Shown here piece after piece: positions 1 through 9,691 of a stretch of 64,000 nucleotides of DNA. Source of the stretch: Sporobolomyces roseus (lineage: Eukaryota > Basidiomycota > Microbotryomycetes > Sporidiobolales > Sporidiobolaceae); the NCBI GenBank assembly GCA_016617785.1, contig JADILM010000007.1, positions 1,302,001 to 1,366,000 on the forward strand, in the 5' to 3' direction. Position 1 is the first letter of the stretch. Each line of letters starts with the position of its first letter. Position numbers and translations under genes: made by a program. The notes under the pieces are model-generated. The model did not search any database, had not been told where the DNA came from, and worked only from the letters and a program-made list of their open reading frames with translations.

Positions 1-447
1 GAGGATCAATCGAACAAATCCTACAAGCTGCAGAGATCGGAATGTTCGTCCCTCTTTTTTCCCCCTCTGTCTTTCGCGATTCTCGAATAGAGCTGACGAG
101 AGAAATGAGAGTAGTGAGCATTCGTTAGGATTGACTTGTGATCCTATAGATGGATTAGTCGCGATTCCTTGTATAGAGAGGAACGCTCTCGGTTCTGTCA
201 AAGCAGTTACTGCTGCACAGTTGGCGTTGGCGGGAGATGGGGAACATAGTGTTACGTTAGATGAGGCGATCGAAGCGATGAGATTGACCGCAAGAGACAT
301 GCATTCCCATTACAAGGAGACGAGTTTATCAGGTCTCGCTGTGAGTTTTACGTACTTTCGCTTCGTTACGAGATCGCTCGAGCTGACAAAATCTGTACGA
401 TACAATAGACGAGCGTCAAGATTCCTCTATCATCTCCAGCTTGCTAG
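1..447 (+). CDS. L-serine dehydratase (iron-sulfur type), 3' end only
   Basis: This is the C-terminal end of an L-serine ammonia-lyase, which deaminates serine to pyruvate and ammonia. Exons are 1-43, 115-340 and 409-447; the gene starts outside the window. The spliced frame reads an [13 protein letters not shown] segment, then [14 protein letters not shown], then [15 protein letters not shown], and ends SSPAC. The cysteines in the TCDP and PCIERN segments match the cluster-binding region of the SdaA-like alpha domain (family knowledge). Both introns have clear GT..AG ends and a CTGAC branch site. The first intron splits a codon to give Ile, which restores the conserved EIGIEHS reading. The family is confident; the full domain order cannot be seen because the 5' part is missing. 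Confidence 0.88.
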
Positions 448-586
448 ATCTCGAAACGAGCAATAGACACTTTTCCTCTCTTACCGTTCACCGCGGCGTC
501 TACGGATTTGCTAGCGATGGATCCTCGCCACTTATGCTCTCTTCCCTCCTTTTCTCCTTTCCTCCTCTTCCTCCACTCAATCCACA

Positions 587-2011
587 ATGCAAAGTCAAGC
601 AGAGTCGACCGATATCGAAGGAGACATACCATGGCTTAGCGTAGAGAAGATTGTGTCGTTCATAGCGGTCAGAACCGTCGGCGGTTACCACCTTCTGAGG
701 TTGGATAAAGAATTCTTGGGCTACCTATGGGAGAGCAATCTCGATCTCGAGGCTAAACAGGCTCTCTATGGGAAGATGTTGCAGGTTGGGCAAGCGGTTT
801 ATCAGGACAACACATGCTGGTCAAAGGTTCTCGTACGTCTCTCAATCTCCTCGCTGGTGACGGTAGATTGAGCTGATTGTGTGAGTTTCGCAGCCGACTC
901 CTTATGACCTACTCAAAATCGCTCGGAATGCTCAAACGAACAAGCACTGGTCGATCCAGATTCCCCTCGCCTTGCTTACGCAGGCTCTCAAAGACGCTAC
1001 AAGCGCGGCTCGGCGGCATAGAAAGAGCCGAAGCTGGAGGAAAGGAATCGAGAAGAGTAACGTCTTTACGCTCTGGAAGACTGTTAGACCGTCACCGCAG
1101 GTGGGCGTTCTGGACGTTATCCATGAAAGTGTGAACCAAATCATGGCTAGGTGGGACCAGAATCAGAGTGAGCGAGAGAACATTGAAAAGTTACTGGTCC
1201 GTCTTTCTTCGCTTTTCTGTTTCGACGAGCTGAGTTAACGTCTCACGCCTCAGCCACCTCTGGCGAGTTTGCAGGTCATGGCCGGTCTGCCTGTCAGTCT
1301 CGTTGAGCCTGAGGAAGACGCTCCCCGCAATCGGAACGGCAAAGTCCAAGAACGAAGAAAACCTAAGAATCCCGCGGTCAACCCAATTCCTCACACTCAA
1401 CGAAGTCGACCGATTCCTCCGGGGGCTGAAGCTTCTAGATACATTCCTCCAACCTTCAACTTCAATGCAGCCGTTCGTTCACAACCCCTTTCTTTGACTA
1501 GCAAGCTCTTCTCGAAACTGACCCAAGCTGTCTCTAGCCTTTGAATGCAAACCCTTGGTACGCTGAGAATCGACGACAACACGGCTATACTCTCGGAGAC
1601 TTTACCACCGTACTTCAGCATACTGCAACTCCGTCGACCCTCGTTCCGAGTCAGAGCTCTACGACGCCTCACGCTTTCCAGTCACCAACGGCTCACTATA
1701 CACAACAAGGCAGCTCGTTACAACATTTCGATTACAGTAGTTCTCACTACTCAGGTCATTACACTCCTGTCGCTTCTCAGTCCTTCGCACCGAACACAAA
1801 CTTCCAATCCCAAGAATTGTTCCCTTCGAACTCCTCACCTCACGCCAACCAGTCGACGGCTTATTACAACACATATACTCCTGATAACCTGCGTGGCTCG
1901 CAGGCTAGTACCGCGGTCCCTGATTCCACTTCTCTCAATCCTTCGCACTTTCTCGCATCGAATCCTCAAGGCTATCCACCAAACGGCTTCACTTACCCTC
2001 CCCCATTTTGA
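587..2011 (+). CDS. hypothetical protein, member of a local paralog family
   Basis: I do not recognise this protein (413 residues). Exons are 587-832, 894-1196, 1254-1472 and 1538-2011, all joined in phase 0, which supports the model. The N-terminal half looks folded, with aliphatic and aromatic patches such as VEKIVSFIAVRTVGGYHLL. The last 160 residues are rich in Ser, Thr, Gln, Tyr and Pro and are probably disordered. The segment around residues 140-210 (SWRKGIEKSNVF, then LASLQVMAGLP) resembles the gene at 8119-9198 (KWRKEIEESAVF, then LDRYQELAGLP), so the two are probably diverged paralogs. It lies 140 bases downstream of the serine dehydratase on the same strand. The start is the first ATG in frame. 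Confidence 0.6.
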
Positions 2012-2179
2012 CACTGCTCAATAGAACTATTCTACCTCTCTGCCCTTGCCCCTTTTGTCGCAGCTTTCCTCCTTCTTGTGTCGTTTCTCCCAGATTTGAG
2101 GACTTTCGCTTTTTGTTTTTTCGCTACCTTTACTTTTTCTGCTGCTGACTTCAATCAATCGGTTGGGCTATACGCTCAC

Positions 2180-3720
2180 TTACTATGATTGATCTTACCC
2201 AATTCTTCTCGAGAGGTTGAGATGCGATGATTTCTGCAAGACTCGACTCGATTGAAGTTGCGAAGAAAATTACTTTGCCTCTCCCTCTTACCACTCAGAG
2301 GCTCAACTTGAACTCCTCGTGCCGCTGAAGGGGATCCAATTTTGACCTCGATCTCAACCTCGAAGGATACGACCATTCGCCAACCCAATTTCTCTCCCTT
2401 CTCCCACTGCCTCCGACTTTCAGTATCCAACGAGTCGCTCAGCAGATCTCCCATCATTAATCTCAGCCTACTCTCACCGACTCGAGCGACATGCGGGAGT
2501 AATAGGTTCAGCGGAAAGACTCGGGAAGCACGTTTCAAGATGTACTCATTTCAAATCCTCTTCACGCTGCTACAATCCCTTCGGAGGTTCACATTCGATC
2601 GCTGCAGCATATAGCACAGCTACTTCTCCGACCAGCTTCTTCAGGAAAGCTCTACTATCGATACCGCTGAACCTCCCTTTCTCCCCCTCACTCTCGATCC
2701 GACTTTCCCCAAGAGCCGAGCTTGCCTCTCCTCCGACCTCTACAACGTCTAGCTTTCGAGATCTTGGGGCAGAGAGTCAAGGAGGTAACAGAGTAGCGGG
2801 TTGCGCAGGACAGGGAGGAAGTGTCGGGATTCGAAGATAGTTGCTACGGGATCGCTGGGGGTCAAGCACTTAGGACAGCAGAGGAAGTTGGGCTCAGATA
2901 GCGCGCTCGGTGAAGTGAGAATCGATTTCGGAAATCGGGAAACTCGGTTCGTTCGAAATCTCTTCGTTCCATTCTCTTTTCGCATCCTCGCTCACGCTGA
3001 AACTGCGCATTCCCAACGACAGCTCTTTGGATATCACCCTACTACAATCCTGTACTTCAAGAGTCTCAGGCTCGTGTAAAGGCTTCGCCTGTTTCGCAGC
3101 TTCGACTCGCTCATGACCATTTCCTCGGGTTCTCATTTGGCAGAAGCTTCCAATTCGCCGTTAGTTCTGTTCGATTCTGCTCACCTCGTCGTACGCGTAC
3201 GATCACAAGCTCGCTCAACAGCTCGGGACAGGGAGAAACCCGATGTCGTTCAAACCGATTCGAAATACGGAAATCGTCGACTCGAATTCGCTGCTCTCGT
3301 TACGCTGCAGCCCGCTCACGACATCTTCTACTCGACTCACAAGTGAGTTCCTCGCCCTCTCACTCCCGGCAAGGTCAATATTGACTTGATTTTGGATTCG
3401 CAGGGAAATCTCTATTCAGCTCGAGGTGAGCTATCCCTTCGATGCTGTTCCTTGTCTCCGCTCTCTCATTCCCTCAATTCTCTCTCCTTACACTCACAGT
3501 ACGCAAGGTTCTGCATATCACCGGTCAATCATTTTCTCGCTGATGAAGAGTAAGTTCTGTTTCGTTCCTCTCCTCTCATCTTCATACTCTGACAATCTTC
3601 TCGAATCGTGCTCAGCGTCGTCCTCTTGGTGTAGGTGCTCCGATATCTGCGTTTCGAGGAATCGCTCGCTGACATGCCTTTCACCTTGTCACTTCAGTCC
3701 TCGTCCTCCGTGATAGGCTC
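2180..3720 (+). pseudogene. decayed protein-coding segment, identity unknown
   Basis: No open reading frame crosses this stretch, but protein-like sequence appears in pieces that change frame every 50 to 200 bases. Examples are DLDLNLEGYDHSPTQFLSLL near 2350, a piece with NPFGGSHSIAAAYSTATSP near 2570, and YAYDHKLAQQLGTGRNP near 3200. Intron-like units remain towards the end, for example GTGAGT at 3343 with an acceptor near 3404. The best explanation is a gene broken by several small insertions and deletions. A run of assembly errors is possible but unlikely, because intact multi-exon genes lie on both sides. I could not assign a family. Confidence 0.35.
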
Positions 3721-3899
3721 GCTCCATTCAGCACCTGCTCACCCACTCTGCAATAGAATCAATCTCCGACTCTCTCCCAACTCACCGCGTGGTTTCTTCG
3801 TGCTCGATCCTCGACCCGGTAAGAGAAGTTTCTCCCGCCATCGCTTCCTCCCTCCCTCGCTCTCTTTCCTTCCTTTCACGTCGTGATCCGCTTGAAGCC

Positions 3900-5367
3900 A
3901 TGGCTCCACCTCGCAAGCGTACCATCGCAGCCGCATCAGCGGAGCCGATCCTTTTCTCTCGATTCGAGAATGCAGTTCGAGCCGTTCAGACGAAATGGGA
4001 AAAAGAGTGGCCGCATCTCCTGGAGAAGCCTAATTGGAAACCTATCGAGTGGGCGACAGATCTTGAGGATAATATGCGGAGGGTCTGGGACAGTCAGAAG
4101 CCTGTAGCCCAAGAAAGGGTTTGTCAATTCCTCGAAACAACAACTTTCGAAACGATTTACACTTCTCGAGATTTCGTATGTGGTCAGTCTCTGGCCTCTC
4201 TGCAAGGTGCAGCTAATACATCAAATCTGTAGCCTTCTTTCGATCGATTGCGCTTCTGCGGGTTCACTAAGCGTCTTAATGTTGGACGGCGGGTCGGCAT
4301 TAAAAGCTGGCTACACGAATTGGTTGTAAACTCGTAGCTGCAGCTCCAGTCTCATTGACTGCCTGTATTGACTCTTTGTGGCTTCTTCTAGCTGGATGAC
4401 TTACATCGCCTATGCGACGCCTCGGCTCAAACGCCAGAGCGTATCGCAATATCGCAAGACGCTTTCGAATCTGCCTCGACTCGGTTGGATGCCTCGTCGG
4501 ATCTCGTCGTCATCCGTGATCGCCTCTCTGGCCTTGTCGGTCGTGCATCCGAGTTTTGGGGGATGTGTTACACTGAACTTGCGAAGAGGCTCATCATCAA
4601 TGCTCTCCATGCCACCAGTTCAGTGATTCGCAAAGCCGTAGACAACGAGGTGGTCAACGAGGTGCTATTCTACTATCTTGTGAGTTTAGCACTCCTGAAT
4701 CTGCCCGATTTGTAGACTGACACGGTATTCCTTGATTCCAGCCAACTCGCGACGAGTTCTCAACGCTGTGCAAAATCAACTCTCCGAACGCCAATGCACT
4801 CCGCGCCTCCATGGCCGCCGCAGCACGTCATCATCAGATCCGCACCGTCAATCAGCAGGACCAGCACTTCAATCCTTTCCAAGCACAGCGTCGAGAAAGT
4901 CCTTCCGATCATCCTTCGACTCCCAAACTTTCTCAGTCTCTCACTTCGTTGCTCGAAGATGTTCGCGCAAAGTATCACTCTCAACTGTCGATGGGTAATC
5001 GTGCGTTGGCGATTTTGGAAGCGCTTGCTGAATCTTGTGAAACGGAAAACGAGCGACACAAGGTGCGATGGTTGTGCGATTCGCTTCTGAAATTGGTTCA
5101 CCTACCACCCATCAAGCACCTGGTACGCCCTGCGCTAGATCTCGACCTTTTTTTCAAGCTGACAGTGCATTCGGAAACAGCCACCAACCTCGCAAGAACT
5201 CGATGATTTGTACAATTACTCGCAAAACGGACAAGCGGGTGAACCGCGTACGTCCCGTGTCTCTGTTACGTGGAGAACGTGTCTTGTGAGCAAGCTGACA
5301 CGTAGTCGAGTCTGCAGAACCGCCGAACTTTTCGTTTTACGATTTCCAGAATTACAACACGATGTGA
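3900..5367 (+). CDS. hypothetical protein
   Basis: I do not recognise this protein (393 residues). Exons are 3900-4175, 4233-4325, 4392-4679, 4742-5122, 5166-5247 and 5306-5367; the last intron is phase 1, the others phase 0. The protein looks mostly helical. It begins MAPPRKRTIAAA and has amphipathic segments such as LAKRLIINALHATSS and LTSLLEDVRAKYHSQL. The C-terminal 60 residues are polar and aromatic and end QNYNTM. The segment near residue 190 (ALHATSSVIRKAVDNEVVNE) weakly resembles the helical segment of the 8119 gene, so it may be a third, more diverged member of that family. The second intron donor could be at 4323 or 4326, which changes one residue. Confidence 0.6.
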
Positions 5368-5399
5368 TCGATAGCAGAAGTTGCAGCAAATCTCTTACT

Positions 5400-6590
5400 C
5401 ACTTCATCTTTCCGCTCTTTCTAGTTCCCCTCGTTCCTTTCCCTGTCTGAATAGCTAGACCGATCAGCTTTTCTTCTCCGTCCTCCGTAACTTCTTTCCG
5501 ATTATTCAGCTGACCCGTTGCCCATGCTGTTTGAAGCTTTGCGTGAGATGATCTAGCCTTGCATCGAGGAGAGTCAATTTGAGTGACTTGAGTGGGAGCT
5601 ATTGAACGACGGAAAGGCTCTGAGCAGTATTGAGAGAACATCTGTTGATTCCGATGAAGCTGCCGAGGTCGATCAGCTCGAGAGCTGCAGCTTCGAGTGT
5701 ACCGGTAAACGAGTGGGCGACACCTCGTAAAGGCGGACCAGAGCGGAGAATCGAGATAAAGTCGAGAGTAGAGGAAGAGAGGGAGGTCGTGTTTCGTTGC
5801 GAGAGCTAGTTGAGGTGGGAAGGTTCTGTGGGAGAGGTGATCAGTCAGACTATACAGAATTGAGATACGTCGAGGTAGCTCACTTGAGTTGCGCCGCTTT
5901 CGAAGCGAGAAATAGTCGATCGTAATCGAGTCTGCATCCTCCGACTAGCAGACACTCGGAGTCAGGAATGAACATCTGTACGAGCGGAAGTGTAGACTCA
6001 CCAGCCAATACTTTCACTTTCTTGCCATCCTTCCCAGCCTTGTTCTCCTCAATCATCTGGTCAAGATCTCGAATGTAACCTTCGATTCCTCCGGAATGCT
6101 TCTCCATTTCCCTCACTCGAGAAGGATGACAGCCGGCATATCCAAGAGCCCGTCTATAAAACGAGGCGAGTCAGCGGATGGAAGGGTAGAGGAAGGAAGG
6201 AACGAGCCGTAGTTCGGAGCGAGTTACAAAACTTCCTTCGATCCTGAAATGCAGCTTCCTGTCAACGGCCGGTCACAGCGCCGGCTGGTCGGACTCTCAA
6301 AAGGATCGCATCGAAATCATCTGGGCTAACGAGGAACCGAATCAGTGGGAGAAGACGAGGATCAGATTCGACAGCGAAACGCACCGAGATTGCTTTCCGT
6401 GATAGCTTTTAGCGGAAGACTGGATCACCCAAAGTAGAGCGGATGTCTGCATGAACGTAAGGAAGAGTCAGCATCATCATAGCGAGGGACTGGAGAAGAA
6501 GAGACTAATTCGCAGATGAAGGAATCATCGGAACTCACCGATGAATTTGTAAGCTGTTCTGGGAGTGGAGGATGTCGCCATACTCATGAT
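5400..6590 (-). pseudogene. TatD-family deoxyribonuclease pseudogene
   Basis: Reading the minus strand gives the landmarks of a TatD/TATDN1 nuclease in order, but not in one frame. From the start at about 6583 come TAYKFI, LGDPVFR followed by a stop, YHGKQS in another frame, PDDFDAIL, then LTGSCISGSKEVL in a shifted frame. These are followed by GYAGCHPSR, GGIEGYIRDLDQMIEEN, CRLDYDRLF, QLALATKHDLPLFLYSR and GVAHSFTGTLEAA, with another break before the C terminus. Two active-site positions are also changed: the usual GECGLDYD reads GGCRLDYD, and the usual LFLHSR reads LFLYSR. Frameshifts, stops and lost metal ligands together indicate genuine decay. Remnants of at least four introns are visible. 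Confidence 0.75.
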
Positions 6591-6859
6591 TGAGATTGTA
6601 TGAGTCGTTCTGAGTAGAGAACGAGCGAATAAAGCCAGAGCGAAGTCAAGTGTCGGAAGCGAAAGAGCGAATCAATTCTTGCTCTCCTCCCATTCACTGC
6701 ATGATCCCTAGTCGACCCAGTCAGCCCTCTAGAACTACTACGGAATCAATATCAATTCACCTGAACCGACTAAGATCCTAACAAGCAGCATCAACTCGAT
6801 CCAAATTCACCTCGACTTCCCACTCGTTCTACTTCGAATACACCAGCATGGCTAAGGGT

Positions 6860-7890
6860 CACCGATGATAGGACTGTCAGAAGAGTAGCAAGGGGACGGA
6901 GAGGGGCCTCCACCTCCTCCTTCCTGGAGTCAGGAATCGGTCATTTCGACCTCGGTCAAGGGGCAACCATCGAAGCCGTCACGCTGGAGACCTCATCAAT
7001 TAGTGGAGAGGAGGAAGATCGTCCGGCCTCTCGTCGAGCCCGCGAGTTCAGCTCAATAGAACCAGACTGAACTCAACGTTGAATCGTTATTCTCCATCGC
7101 AGGAGGTTCAATCGCAAGAGATCTCTCGTTGGGGCCGGACCACAGTCTCTTGTTAGAGCACGTCGCTTACCTGCCGACATCTCTCAAACTTGGGTTGTTG
7201 GACTGTTTCGCGAATTGGAGGAACGAGTCGAGTTTGACGAACGACGGAGCGAAGGTACTGCTCAGGTCAGATCTCGATGAGATGGAAGATGATGATGACG
7301 GAGAATGGAGCGATGACTGTTCGGACCGTAAAGTCGAGCGAGAGGGAGATGACGGATGCGGGGAAGAGATTGAGCAACACTTTGATTCGCTCAGATTCGA
7401 AGATGAATTCGCAATTCCGACGTCGACCGCTCTCACAAGACTCGACCTGTCCTTCTCTCTCCTCAATCTCAAAACTCTTCGATCCCTGCTCCTCCGACCT
7501 TCTTCCCCTCAACCCCCCAACTCTCGTTACTCCCAACTCTGCAACCTCAGTCAAGCTCTTCCCTGTCTTTCCACATCTCCACATCTCCACACCCTCCGCC
7601 ATGCTCGACGCCTCATTTAGCAATTCACGATTCTCTCTCATCCCTCCTATCCCCTCCTCTCCTCTCTACTCTCGCTCCAAATCCTCTCTCTCGCCGGAAA
7701 GCTTCTCCCTTCGAACGCCAATTCCAGCTTTCCACCTCGATCAAGCGTGTCACCTCGGGCCTCCTTTAGAGAGAGAGATCAGTCGGGCTGCCTAGATCGA
7801 GGTGCAGGAGGTTATGGGGAGAAAAATTATCGTTTGGAGTACTTCTCTACTTCGTTCTCGAACGATCAACTGACGGTTAGCTCGTATCGC
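6860..7890 (+). pseudogene. probable leucine-rich-repeat protein relic
   Basis: The longest open piece (about 7100-7620) reads GGSIARDLSLGPDHSLLLEH, then YLPTSLKLGLLDCFANW, an acidic linker, and TRLDLSFSLLNLKTLRSLLL. Regularly spaced leucines of this kind are typical of leucine-rich repeats. The sense then continues in another frame (VKLFPVFPHLH, near 7570) and stops at about 7795, so the copy is frameshifted. No plausible initiating ATG with an open frame is seen upstream. The family assignment rests on the leucine pattern alone. Confidence 0.4.
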
Positions 7891-8118
7891 TCACAGTGTC
7901 CTCCCTTTACAGTAGTCTTTCTCATCTCTTCGCTTCGAAGAGTTGACTCTGCAAGCCTAAACCCGAACTGTTCGTCTTCGCCCTCGTCTAATCCCGGCTC
8001 GACGATTCCGCGGATACGTCGCGTCTGTCATGCGCTCGGGAGGAATCTCTTGTCTCTCTCTTCCGCTTCTGTCACTCTCGAATCGTCAACTCGCTCGATC
8101 GCTCGGATTTCTCGCTCG

Positions 8119-9198
8119 ATGGAATCTCAAAGTCAAGGACGCCTCAACAAAGTCATCAACGCTCTCGACCAGATCGTGGATCTTCTAGGGACCCGCGCGG
8201 AGGGGTTCGTTCGCGACGACAAGGAGTTCGTCAGAAATCGATGGGCAGACCTTGCTGTTGCAGGACAAGAGTCTGTTTTACGGAAGGTAGAGGAAGCGGT
8301 CTCGAAGATTGATGCGCGTGTCGTCAAGTCGGATACTGCGGGTGATGTATTCCGTAAACGAGCTTATCTTGTTGACTTAGTCGTAAGTCTGTTTCTCTCT
8401 AGTGCTTGGCTTGAGAGACGCAGCGATTGACTTCCTCGTTATGTCCAGCCGGACATCTATGATTTACGCAAGGAGACGCAAGGATTTCTCCGAAACGAAC
8501 TTGAATGGCAAGATCCCATTCCTCAAGCTATCTTCAGCCGAGCAATCACTCGCCTTTTCAAAGCGACTTTTGAGGCCAGCTCTGCTATGAAGTGGCGGAA
8601 AGAGATCGAAGAGAGCGCCGTTTTCCGACAATGGGGGTTGATTCGATTTCGAGCGCGAGTGGCAATACTGGACGAAACCTATAAAGCGTTGGTACCCGTT
8701 GAGCACGAAAGAAAGATGTCTATCGAGGAGAATAGACAAGCTGCCCTCAAGTGCCTATATGTGAGTGCTGTCATCTTCTCTCTTTCGCCGTTTACTCTGA
8801 CCCTTCGGAGACAGCCAAAGCTCGATAGGTATCAAGAACTTGCCGGACTCCCTCGAGCTTACACTCATCCGATCCGTCGGGACTTCAACGTTATGCCACC
8901 TCCCCCGATACCCTCGCAAGCTGGTCCCGCTAGATCTACTGTGAGTTTTCGCGCTTTGCGCAACTTCTGCAAAGTTTGAGCTGACTTGCCTCTTCGCTCG
9001 CAGACACGACAGGAGGCCTTCCAAGTCAAATCTCGACACTCTACTCAGAAACCTCCTGACGGACCTCATCCGATTGTCGAGGGAGCACCAAGCCTCTTCC
9101 AACCCGGTGTAGTCAAGGCTCAGGACCACTTTGGCGACGCTCAAGCCACACGAGACCTTTCCCGTGGGACTCGAGAGAATCCGTTCAACATCGACTGA
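8119..9198 (+). CDS. hypothetical protein, paralog of the 587-2011 gene
   Basis: I do not recognise this protein (298 residues). Exons are 8119-8382, 8449-8760, 8815-8940 and 9004-9198, all joined in phase 0. The first 190 residues are strongly helical and charged: LNKVINALDQIVDLLGTRAE, then ETQGFLRNELEWQDP, then KWRKEIEESAVFRQWG. The last 90 residues are Pro-rich and end RENPFNID. The middle matches the 587-2011 protein in the WRK-IE-S-VF and LAGLP positions and in the shared phase-0 intron layout. Nothing points to a catalytic site. The start is the only ATG that precedes the conserved helical region in frame. Confidence 0.65.
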
Positions 9199-9349
9199 AC
9201 CGCACAACGAGCTTTATGGGAGCGTTTATCCCTCAATCATCTCTTTTGCTTCTTTACTTTTTCATTAAGCTACCTCTACTTGGAAACAACTTGACTGTGT
9301 CGCCTCTCCCTTATGCCTCCTTCTCGATGAGAGATGCAGTTGACTCAAC

Positions 9350-9620
9350 AATGCTCAGCCGCACTCTCCTTCCTCACCAAGCGCTTCCTCCTCGCATTTG
9401 TCGATGAAATCAACCAAGTTCGCATCTCCTCTCTTTACCTTTCTTTCCTTGTTATCACTCTCAGCTTCGCGGACGTTCCCCCGTCGAGTCTTCTCGAGAC
9501 GTTGTGAATCGGACACAAGCGAATCGACCGAGCTGATCGAGAAAGACCAGACTCCTCATGATTCTTTGCGATCGTTTCTCTCTACTGCCGCTGTGATCCC
9601 TTGCAAAGTAAAGTGTTTCT
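9350..9620 (+). pseudogene. degenerate third copy of the GHPSVQ small-protein gene
   Basis: This stretch aligns by eye with the first two exons of the intact genes at 34095-34672 and 17695-18273. The reading MLSRT is followed, after a one-base frame change, by SSPSASSSHLSMKSTKFA. After the former intron it continues RRVFSRRCESDTSESTELIE and KDQTPHD. The splice donor expected after KFA is absent, the frame is shifted, and the copy stops before the region encoding the GHPSVQ motif. It is therefore a non-functional remnant about 8 kb outside the inverted duplication. Confidence 0.65.
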
Positions 9621-9691
9621 TCTTGTATTACAACAAGCAATAGCCTAGTGACATGTTACGACTGAACACGAGAATCTGAACGAGGTATTAT

